Shown one piece after another: positions 1-5,062 of a stretch of 6,705 nucleotides of DNA (positions are counted from its first letter, which is position 1; each line of letters begins with the position of its first letter). This stretch comes from Lichenicola sp964245345 (lineage in GTDB: Bacteria > Pseudomonadota > Alphaproteobacteria > Acetobacterales > Acetobacteraceae), in the NCBI GenBank assembly GCA_964245345.1, contig CAXTMS010000193.1, forward strand, positions 1 to 6,705. The letters are read 5' to 3'. A model generated the notes under the pieces. That model was not told the origin of the DNA. It made no database searches and was given only the letters and a program-made list of their open reading frames with translations. The translations under genes and the position numbers were made by a program.

Positions 1-131
1 CCGTTCTCGCCCAGCAGCGCCAGGATCTCGCCGCCTGACAGCAGGAGCGACACCTCGTCCACCGCCAACGTGCCGCCGAAGCGCTTGGACATCGCCCCGA
101 ACTCCAGCAGCGACGTGCCAATCTGCTCCAT
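1..131 (-). CDS. Sugar ABC transporter ATP-binding protein, N-terminal fragment
   Basis: Only the first 43 codons lie in the window; the gene continues beyond position 1. The protein begins MEQIGTSLLEF and reaches the start of the Walker A loop: residues 35-43 read GEILALLGEN, followed by a codon starting GG, as in the GENGAGKST form typical of the RbsA/MglA/XylG group (CUT2 sugar importers). The preceding SKRFGG (15-20) and AVDEVSL (23-29) match the usual strand pattern of these ATPases. In this family the protein carries two fused nucleotide-binding domains and powers sugar uptake through an inner-membrane permease with a periplasmic binding protein. The ATG is preceded by GGAG with a 7-nt spacer. 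It starts 26 nt after the idnD-like stop, so the two are probably co-transcribed, and the substrate may be a sugar or sugar acid feeding that pathway. The substrate cannot be read from this fragment; a nucleoside-type importer of the same family is an alternative. Confidence 0.85.
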   Translation of the reverse strand, partial: MEQIGTSLLEFGAMSKRFGGTLAVDEVSLLLSGGEILALLGEN

Positions 132-157
132 CCGAGGACTCCGATACCGGCTCCGGT

Positions 158-1213
158 TCAGCCGATAGCCAGGTGCACCTTGATCGCCCGGGTGCGGTCG
201 CCCGCCATCGCGAAGGCCTCGGTCGCGTCGGCGAGCGGGAAGCTCGCGGACAGGATCGGCGACACGTCGATGCGGCCTCCCGCCAGCGCCTCGACCGCGA
301 CGGCGAACGCCCCGTGAAAGCGGAACGAGCCGACCAGGTCGATCTCGCGCGCCATCAGCAGGTTGACCGGCAGCGGCACCGCGCCCGGCGGCAGCATGCC
401 GAGCTGCACGATCCGTCCGCCCGGGCAGCACAGCGACGGCAGCACCGCCACCGAGGCCGCGGCCCCGGTCGCCTCCATCGCCACGTCGTACCCGCCCACC
501 GCATCCGCCGCCCGCTGCAGCCGCTCCGGATCGGTTTGGACGTTGATGGTCTCGGCTGCGCCCATGCGCCGGGCGATGGCGAGTGGCGGGTCCACCAGGT
601 CGGTGACGGTGACGCTCGCCGCCCCGACATGGCGCGCGGCGGCCAGGCAGAGCAGCCCGATTGGGCCGGAGCCGGCGATCAGCACCCGCCGACCTACCAG
701 CGGCCCGGTGCGCTCCACCGCGTGCAGCGCCACCGCAAGCGGCTCGGCGCAGGCGGCGACGCGGAACTCCATCTCCGCCGGTACCGGCACGCACTGGTCG
801 GCGCGCACCACCACATGCTCGCAGAAAGCGCCCTGGACGTGCGGCGTCAGCGCGGCACTGCCGAGGAAGCGCATGTTGCGGCACAGATTGCCCCGCCCGG
901 CGCGACAATAGCGGCAATGAAGGCAGGGCCGGCTCGGGTTGATCGCGACGCGCGCGCCCACCGAAACCGGGGGCGGCAGCGCCCGGTCCGGCGACGGCGC
1001 CAGCTCGACCACGGTGCCGGACACCTCGTGGCCCAGGGTGAGCGGCTCGCGCACGCGGAAGTCGCCGACGCCGCCCTTGTTGAAATAGGACAGGTCCGAG
1101 CCGCAGATGCCGCCGGCGGCGACGCGCACGCGGGCTTCCCCCGGCAGCAGGTCGGGCTCGTCCCGATGTTCGACGCGCAGGTCGTGCGCCCCGTGCAGTA
1201 CCGCAGCGAGCAT
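158..1213 (-). CDS. idnD: L-idonate 5-dehydrogenase (zinc-dependent MDR family)
   Basis: Predicted cytoplasmic 351-residue zinc dehydrogenase; the E. coli enzyme has about 343. The family reaction is NAD(P)-dependent oxidation of L-idonate to 5-keto-D-gluconate. Visible motifs in order: GGICGSD (34-40) with catalytic-zinc Cys37; GHEV (61-64) with His62-Glu63; structural-zinc cysteines 97, 100, 103 and 111, all present; AEPLAVALHA (156-165) with Glu157; Rossmann GSGPIG (181-186) with Asp205 at the end of the second strand, which would favour NAD. IdnD-like signatures recalled from the E. coli protein are INPSRPC (91-97), MRFLGSA (114-120) and LVGSFRF (293-299). I chose ATG 1213 because GGGAGG lies 4 nt upstream and because the family starts near here; an in-frame ATG at 1255 would add 14 atypical residues and overlap the divergent operator. 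The gene is divergent from idnO, unlike the collinear E. coli arrangement. A sorbitol/xylitol dehydrogenase-like activity is the main alternative. Confidence 0.9.
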   Translation of the reverse strand: MLAAVLHGAHDLRVEHRDEPDLLPGEARVRVAAGGICGSDLSYFNKGGVGDFRVREPLTLGHEVSGTVVELAPSPDRALPPPVSVGARVAINPSRPCLHCRYCRAGRGNLCRNMRFLGSAALTPHVQGAFCEHVVVRADQCVPVPAEMEFRVAACAEPLAVALHAVERTGPLVGRRVLIAGSGPIGLLCLAAARHVGAASVTVTDLVDPPLAIARRMGAAETINVQTDPERLQRAADAVGGYDVAMEATGAAASVAVLPSLCCPGGRIVQLGMLPPGAVPLPVNLLMAREIDLVGSFRFHGAFAVAVEALAGGRIDVSPILSASFPLADATEAFAMAGDRTRAIKVHLAIG

Positions 1214-1224
1214 GTCGCCTCCCG

Positions 1225-1261
1225 GGTCACCGCCGGTCGCGCCGGCTCTTGTCACGTGACC
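1225..1261. promoter_or_regulatory. Divergent idnD/idnO control region with GTCACGTGAC palindrome
   Basis: The 113 bp between the two divergent starts must hold both promoters. It contains a perfect 10-bp palindrome, GTCACGTGAC, at 1251-1260. The half-site GTCAC occurs again in direct orientation at 1226-1230, exactly 25 bp from its copy at 1251; the same copy, extended to GGTCAC at 1225-1230, is also the inverted partner of GTGACC at 1256-1261. The left copy lies against the idnD-like ribosome binding site. A weak rightward promoter can be proposed: TTGTCA (1249-1254), 18 bp, TATGCC (1273-1278). The palindrome would then overlap its -35 box, a common place for a repressor. The symmetry is seen directly; binding and promoter use are inferred. 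No regulator gene lies in the window. Confidence 0.4.
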
Positions 1262-1326
1262 ATTGCCATCGCTATGCCACCTTATCGCACACGGCGGAAC
1301 TCCGTCCGTCGGCGCGGGAGCGGGCG

Positions 1327-2103
1327 ATGACCGGCATCACGGCGTTCGACCTGTCCGGGCGCCTCGCCCTGGTGACCGGATCGAGCCGGGGCATCGGCCT
1401 GGCGATCGCGCAGGGGCTTGCGTCGGCGGGCGCCCGGGTCGTGCTGAACGGCCGCGGCGCCGAGCGCCTGGCCCAGGCCGCCGCCTCCATCGGGGACGCT
1501 GCCCACGACCCGGCAGACGGGCTCGGGCTGTTCGACGTAACCGATCCGCAAGCGGTGGAGCAGGGCGTCGAGCGCATCGAGCGCGACGCGGGCGCGATCG
1601 ACATCCTGGTCAACAACGCCGGCATCCAGCGTCGCATGGCGCTGGAGTCGTTTCCGGTGGAGACCTGGCGCGAGGTGATGCGCACCAACCTCGACAGCGT
1701 GTTCTTTGTCGGCCAGGCGGTGGCAAAGCGCATGATCGGGCGCGGGCGCGGCAAGATCATCAACATCGCCAGCCTGCAGAGCGAGGCGGCGCGGCCGACC
1801 ATCGCGCCCTACACCGCGTCCAAGGGCGCGGTGAAGATGCTGACCCGAGGCATGTGCGCCGACTGGGCCCGGCACGGCCTGCAGGTCAACGCCATCGGCC
1901 CGGGCTATTTCGAGACCGAGCTGAACCGGCCGCTGCGCGAGGATCCCGAGTTCGACGCCTGGCTGCGCCGCCGCACGCCGGCCGGGCGCTGGGGCAGGGT
2001 GGAGGAGCTGGCCGGCACGGCGGTGTTCCTGGCTTCCGCCGCGTCGGACTTCGTCAACGGCCAGGTCATCTATGTCGACGGCGGCGTGCTGTCGGTTCTG
2101 TGA
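1327..2103 (+). CDS. idnO: Gluconate 5-dehydrogenase / 5-ketogluconate reductase (SDR family)
   Basis: Classical short-chain dehydrogenase of 258 residues, cytoplasmic, predicted to interconvert 5-keto-D-gluconate and D-gluconate with NAD(P)H. The cofactor motif TGSSRGIG is at 17-24 and NNAG at 96-99. The catalytic tetrad is complete: Asn121, Ser149, Tyr162, Lys166. IdnO/Gno signatures are strong: NNAGIQRR (96-103), SLQSE (149-153), a YTASKGAVKMLTRGMC block (162-177), GPGYFETE (191-198), RTPAGRWG (216-223) and ASDFVNG (239-245). Start choice: ATG 1327 has GGGAG 6 nt upstream and gives the normal family length; an in-frame ATG at 1249 would add 26 residues running through the operator region. 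The next gene begins 11 nt after the stop. With the divergent idnD-like gene it supplies both oxidoreductase steps of the idonate route. Another sugar-acid substrate remains possible. Confidence 0.92.
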   Translation: MTGITAFDLSGRLALVTGSSRGIGLAIAQGLASAGARVVLNGRGAERLAQAAASIGDAAHDPADGLGLFDVTDPQAVEQGVERIERDAGAIDILVNNAGIQRRMALESFPVETWREVMRTNLDSVFFVGQAVAKRMIGRGRGKIINIASLQSEAARPTIAPYTASKGAVKMLTRGMCADWARHGLQVNAIGPGYFETELNRPLREDPEFDAWLRRRTPAGRWGRVEELAGTAVFLASAASDFVNGQVIYVDGGVLSVL

Positions 2104-2114
2104 GGAGACGCGAC

Positions 2115-3050
2115 ATGGCTGTCACGCTGCTGCAGCTCTGCCCGGTGCTTCCCGCCACGCAAGCGACGCTGGACGAGACCTTCGACGTGGTGCGTTGGCC
2201 GGAGCCGGCGGCGCAGGAGGACTGCCTGTCGCGGCACGGGGCGGCGATCCGTGCCGTCGTGACCGGCGGCCATCTCGGCATTGAAACGGCCCTCGCGGAG
2301 CGGCTGCCGGCGCTCGGCCTCGTCGCCATCAACGGCGTCGGCTTTGATCGGGTCGACCTTCACGCGATGCAGCGTCTCGGCATACGCGTCAGCAACACGC
2401 CCGACGTGCTCACCGACGACGTCGCCGACCTGGCGATCGCGCTGATGCTGAACGTGATGCGCGGCCTGCCGGCGGCGGAGCGCCACGTCCGCGACGGGCT
2501 GTGGCCCGGCGCTCAGCCCGCCCTCGCGCGCCGCGCGTCGGGCCTGCGCTACGGCATCGTCGGGCTGGGCCGGATCGGCCAGGCGATCGCGCTGCGGCTG
2601 GCGGGCTTCGGCGGCTCCATCGCCTATACCGGGCCGAACCGGAAGGAAACGCCGCACCAGTACCACGACGACATCCGCGTTCTCGCCGCCGCCTCCGACG
2701 TGCTGTTCGTGGCCACCGCGGCGTCCGCCGCCACCCGTGGCCTGGTCGACCGCGCGGTGCTGGACGCGCTCGGACCGCGGGGCGTGCTGGTGAACGTGGC
2801 GCGCGGCTCGATCATCGACGAGCCGGCCCTGGTCGAGGCGCTGGCGGAAGGCCGCCTCGGCGCTGCCGGGCTCGACGTGTTCGCCGACGAGCCGCACGTG
2901 CCGGCGGCGCTGCTGTCGCTGCCCAACGTGTCGCTGGCGCCGCATGTCGGCAGCGCCACGCAGGAAACCCGCCTGGCGATGGGCAGCCTCATGCTCGCCA
3001 ACCTCCACGCATTCCTTGCCGGTGCGCCGTTGCCCACGCCGGTGGTGTGA
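2115..3050 (+). CDS. D-2-hydroxyacid dehydrogenase (hydroxypyruvate/2-ketoacid reductase type)
   Basis: NAD(P)-dependent D-isomer 2-hydroxyacid dehydrogenase of 311 residues, cytoplasmic. The ATG has GAGGAG from the end of idnO just upstream (stop TGA overlaps the SD stretch), so translation may be coupled. Residues 72-81 (INGVGFDRVD) and 94-108 (NTPDVLTDDVADLAI) match the family's hinge region. The Rossmann motif GLGRIG is at 150-155. The catalytic triad is present: Arg230 in NVARGS, Glu259 in DVFADEP, His277 in PHVGS. The C-terminus ends in TPVV. From memory, the pattern resembles the plant HPR2/hydroxyphenylpyruvate reductase group, which accepts hydroxypyruvate, glyoxylate and related 2-keto acids and often prefers NADPH. 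At the usual cofactor-specificity spot, residues 171-177 (YTGPNRK) contain Arg and Lys and no acidic residue, which fits NADPH. Given its neighbours, 2-ketogluconate reductase is a reasonable inferred role, not shown by sequence. Confidence 0.87.
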   Translation: MAVTLLQLCPVLPATQATLDETFDVVRWPEPAAQEDCLSRHGAAIRAVVTGGHLGIETALAERLPALGLVAINGVGFDRVDLHAMQRLGIRVSNTPDVLTDDVADLAIALMLNVMRGLPAAERHVRDGLWPGAQPALARRASGLRYGIVGLGRIGQAIALRLAGFGGSIAYTGPNRKETPHQYHDDIRVLAAASDVLFVATAASAATRGLVDRAVLDALGPRGVLVNVARGSIIDEPALVEALAEGRLGAAGLDVFADEPHVPAALLSLPNVSLAPHVGSATQETRLAMGSLMLANLHAFLAGAPLPTPVV

Positions 3051-3146
3051 CCCCGCCTGTTTGTTACGATTCGACGCCGTCGCACCGGGAACGCCGACCA
3101 GCGGCGACGCTTAACCCGAGGGCAGCCTGACGACCGAGGAGCAGGG

Positions 3147-4328
3147 ATGGCGGGACCACGCGTGCCGGGACAGGACGCTCCCGAGGCCTCCCCGCCCTTC
3201 GTCGGCCCGACCGACCGCCGCGCTCCCACGCCCATGCCGCCGCTGCCGCCCGGACGCCGTGTCGGGTTCTGCCTGGTCGGCCTGGGTCGGCTCAGCCTGG
3301 AGGCGATCCTTCCCGCCCTGGCGACGACCAGGCTGTGCCGGCTGCGCGCGGTGATGACCGGCGACCGCGACAAGGGCCTGCGGGTCGCCCGCCAGCACGG
3401 CCTGCCGGAGGACGCGGTGTACGGCTACGACGAGTGGGACCGCCTCGCCACCGACCACACGGTGCAGGCGGTCTACGTCGTCACCCCGAACGGCCTGCAT
3501 CTGCATCAGGTAAGCGAGGCTGCCCGGATCGGCCGGCACGTCCTGTGCGAGAAGCCGATGGCCAACAATTCGGCCGAGGCGGAGGCGATGGTGGCCGCCT
3601 GCGCCGCCGCCGGGGTGATCCTGATGGTCGCCTACCGCCTGCAGTACGAGCCGCACCACCGGGAGCTGATCCGCTTCGTCCGATCGGGCCGGTTCGGCGC
3701 GCTCAAGCTGATCGAGGCGCATGACGGGCAGGTCCAGGACACGGCGCCGCAATGGCGGCACAACGCCGCGTTGGCAGGCGGCGGCGCGCTGCCGGACATC
3801 GGCATCTACGGCCTCAACTTTTCACGCTTCGTCACCGGCGAGGAGCCGGTCGAGGTGATGGCCTGGAGCTGGAGCACGCCGGGCGACCCGCGCTTCAACG
3901 AGGTCGAGGAGAACATCGCCTGGATGATGCGCTTCCCGTCCGGCACCGTGGCGCGCCTGGCCGCGGCCTACGACGCGCACGAGGCCCGTCCGGCCAGGCT
4001 TTATTTCCAGCGTGCGACCGTGGCGCTCGAGCCCGCCTTTTCCTATCGCGGCCTGCGCCTGCACGTGCATCGCCGCGCGCCGGATCGGGAAGACACGGAG
4101 CTGTCGGAGGAGCGCATCATCGGCGAGCGCGACCAGTTCGCGACCGAGATGGACCACATGGCCGAATGCGTGCTGACCGGGCGGCGGCCGCGCACGCCTG
4201 GCGAGGAAGGCGTGCAGGACCATCGGCTGATGGAGGCGATCTACCGTTCCGCGCGGGAGAACCGGCCGGTCGCGCTGCCGCCGGTCGAGGGGCTGGACGC
4301 CTTTCGCGGGCCGGCGCTGGAGGACTGA
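3147..4328 (+). CDS. Gfo/Idh/MocA oxidoreductase, glucose-fructose oxidoreductase-like
   Basis: Protein of 393 residues. Residues 1-37 are a proline-rich arm; then comes an NAD(P) Rossmann fold (VGLGRLS, 44-50) and a C-terminal GFO_IDH_MocA domain. CEKPMA (134-139) carries Lys136, and DIGIYGLN (217-224) carries Tyr221; the equivalent Lys and Tyr are active-site residues in Zymomonas GFOR. Further GFOR-like stretches: LAGGGALPDIGIYGL (209-223), GEEPVEV (231-237) and RTPGEEGVQD (349-358). GFOR holds NADP tightly and couples glucose oxidation to gluconolactone with fructose reduction to sorbitol. It is normally exported by a Tat signal; here no hydrophobic signal core is seen (Arg24-Arg25 is followed by a proline-rich tract), so a cytoplasmic location is inferred. 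ATG 3147 has GGAG 5 nt upstream; the internal ATG at 3234 has no clear site. It follows the previous gene by 96 nt and precedes the YdcZ gene by 3 nt. A plain sugar dehydrogenase without tightly bound NADP is the alternative. Confidence 0.85.
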   Translation: MAGPRVPGQDAPEASPPFVGPTDRRAPTPMPPLPPGRRVGFCLVGLGRLSLEAILPALATTRLCRLRAVMTGDRDKGLRVARQHGLPEDAVYGYDEWDRLATDHTVQAVYVVTPNGLHLHQVSEAARIGRHVLCEKPMANNSAEAEAMVAACAAAGVILMVAYRLQYEPHHRELIRFVRSGRFGALKLIEAHDGQVQDTAPQWRHNAALAGGGALPDIGIYGLNFSRFVTGEEPVEVMAWSWSTPGDPRFNEVEENIAWMMRFPSGTVARLAAAYDAHEARPARLYFQRATVALEPAFSYRGLRLHVHRRAPDREDTELSEERIIGERDQFATEMDHMAECVLTGRRPRTPGEEGVQDHRLMEAIYRSARENRPVALPPVEGLDAFRGPALED

Positions 4329-4331
4329 CCG

Positions 4332-4778
4332 ATGCAGTGGATCCTGGGCGTCTTCGCCGTGCTCGCCGGCATCTCCAACCCGCTGCAGTCGGGAGCCAAC
4401 TCGGTGCTGAACAAGGCGGTGGCGAGCCCGGTGCTGTCGGCGCTGGTCGTCTATCTCGTAGGCGGGTTGTGCGTGCTCGCCTGCATCCCGTTCTTTGGCC
4501 TTCCCGTCCGGAATGCCGGCGGGAAGCTTCTCGGGCTGCCCTGGTGGGCCTTCATCGGCGGGGTGTGCAACGCCCTGTTCCTGATGTGCACCCTTCTCGT
4601 CACCAGGAAGCTCGGCTCGGCCACCTTCACCACTGCGGTGGTGATCGCCGCGGTGATCACCTCGCTGGCGCTGGACCATTGGGGCCTGATGGGCTTCCCG
4701 GTGCGGCCGGCGACGCCGCTCAGGCTCGTGGGCGGCCTGCTGGCGATCGGCAGCGTGGTCATGATCGCCGTCTTCTAG
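4332..4778 (+). CDS. YdcZ/DUF606-family small membrane protein (DMT superfamily)
   Basis: Hydrophobic protein of 148 residues with about five membrane segments, near residues 3-20, 33-56, 70-90, 97-115 and 130-147. Family hallmarks visible: an early LAGISNPLQSGANSVL stretch (11-26), SP at 32-33, PWWAFIGG (70-77), LGSATFTTAVV (94-104) and a DHWGLMG block (115-121) before the last helix. This is the single-domain, half-length form of drug/metabolite transporters, which usually work as dimers. The family's substrate is generally unknown. The gene starts 3 nt after the GFOR-like stop, and its Shine-Dalgarno GGAGG (4319-4323, 8-nt spacer) lies inside that gene, so translation is very likely coupled. 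A role in moving a sugar, polyol or sugar acid made or used by the operon is inferred only from position. Confidence 0.85.
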   Translation: MQWILGVFAVLAGISNPLQSGANSVLNKAVASPVLSALVVYLVGGLCVLACIPFFGLPVRNAGGKLLGLPWWAFIGGVCNALFLMCTLLVTRKLGSATFTTAVVIAAVITSLALDHWGLMGFPVRPATPLRLVGGLLAIGSVVMIAVF

Positions 4779-4838
4779 GCAGGTGATCGGCTGGCGGAGC
4801 CCGCCATCACGATCTGCAAGCACGAGCCGGAAACGGAA

Positions 4839-4880
4839 CCTCCACACGCGGCAGCCGAAGTCATCGAGCGCGTGTGGAGG
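4839..4880. repeat. Perfect 12-bp inverted repeat (hairpin)
   Basis: CCTCCACACGCG at 4839-4850 is matched exactly by CGCGTGTGGAGG at 4869-4880, with an 18-nt loop (4851-4868). Nine of the 12 pairs are G:C, so an RNA hairpin would be stable. It lies 60 nt after the YdcZ-family stop and could end transcription of that operon. However, no T-tract follows on the plus strand, and only a short T-rich patch (TTCCGTTT) follows on the minus strand, so it is not a classic intrinsic terminator. A folded 3' UTR end or protein-binding site are alternatives. Confidence 0.6.
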
Positions 4881-4896
4881 CGTATCGGTTACAATA

Positions 4897-4913
4897 CGTC
4901 AAGCTTCGTCAAG
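4897..4913. repeat. Helically phased 7-bp direct repeat CGTCAAG
   Basis: CGTCAAG occurs at 4897-4903 and again at 4907-4913, so the copies start exactly 10 bp apart and face the same side of the helix. The spacer with its flanks forms AAGCTT (4901-4906). On the minus strand each copy reads CTTGACG. Such phased direct repeats are a usual layout for response-regulator sites, but a chance origin is not excluded for a 7-mer this close. Confidence 0.35.
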
Positions 4914-4923
4914 TAATGGCGGT

Positions 4924-4959
4924 GCAGGAAACGATCTTGTGCGGGGCTGCGTTTCCTGC
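4924..4959. repeat. Perfect 10-bp inverted repeat (hairpin)
   Basis: GCAGGAAACG at 4924-4933 is matched exactly by CGTTTCCTGC at 4950-4959 around a 16-nt loop (4934-4949). The right arm is followed by TTCCTGAAC, so TTCCTG appears twice in tandem. No U-tract follows. It lies about 100 nt before the mdtA-like start, where it could sit in an untranslated leader or act as an operator. Confidence 0.5.
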
Positions 4960-4981
4960 TTCCTGAACGGCCGGGACCGGC

Positions 4982-4999
4982 GGCATGTCATGACGTGCC
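4982..4999. promoter_or_regulatory. 18-bp near-perfect palindrome, candidate operator of the efflux operon
   Basis: GGCATGTCATGACGTGCC is symmetric about 4990/4991: eight of nine base pairs match and only 4986/4995 (T opposite G) does not. There is no spacer, as expected for a dimeric repressor site of the TetR or MarR kind and not for a hairpin. It is 63 bp upstream of the mdtA-like start. The word ACGTG occurs three times close by (4993, 5000, 5011). Operator function is inferred; no regulator gene is in view. Confidence 0.4.
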
Positions 5000-5062
5000 A
5001 CGTGAACCGAACGTGCGGCTGGCGGGATCCGTCCAGGTCGGCTAATTCATCCCGGTATCGTA

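Larger units (their letters stand above)
4779..5062. other. Structured intergenic region between the sugar-acid operon and the efflux operon
   Basis: These 284 bp have no credible gene. A 105-codon GTG-started reading frame (4783-5100) crosses the region, but it has no Shine-Dalgarno, is Ser/Arg-rich and runs into the mdtA-like gene. The middle part (about 4882-4920) is visibly poorer in G+C than the surrounding genes. The region holds, in order, a perfect 12-bp inverted repeat, a 7-bp direct repeat phased at 10 bp, a perfect 10-bp inverted repeat and an 18-bp near-palindrome, each listed separately. The end of the leftward operon and the promoter of the efflux operon should both be here. I could not identify a convincing -35/-10 pair. 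Confidence 0.6.

Noticed and set aside
1263..2114. In-frame extension upstream of the hydroxyacid dehydrogenase, which could be read as a 595-residue fusion
   Set aside because: The frame stays open only because of GC bias. It overlaps all of the idnO-like gene, its product is Arg/Pro-rich without domains, and ATG 2115 has its own Shine-Dalgarno.
3051..3146. Possible terminator or promoter in the 96-nt gap before the GFOR-like gene
   Set aside because: Only a 5-bp GTCGC/GCGAC complement and no T-tract are present. TTGTTA at 3061 has no matching -10, so I see no supported site.
4890..4895. TACAAT as a rightward -10 box
   Set aside because: No -35-like hexamer lies 16-18 bp upstream; that position falls in the GC-rich arm of the inverted repeat.
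4779..5062. Insertion-sequence remnant, attachment site or CRISPR
   Set aside because: The inverted repeats differ from each other, there are no flanking target duplications, no transposase fragments and no regular spacer pattern.
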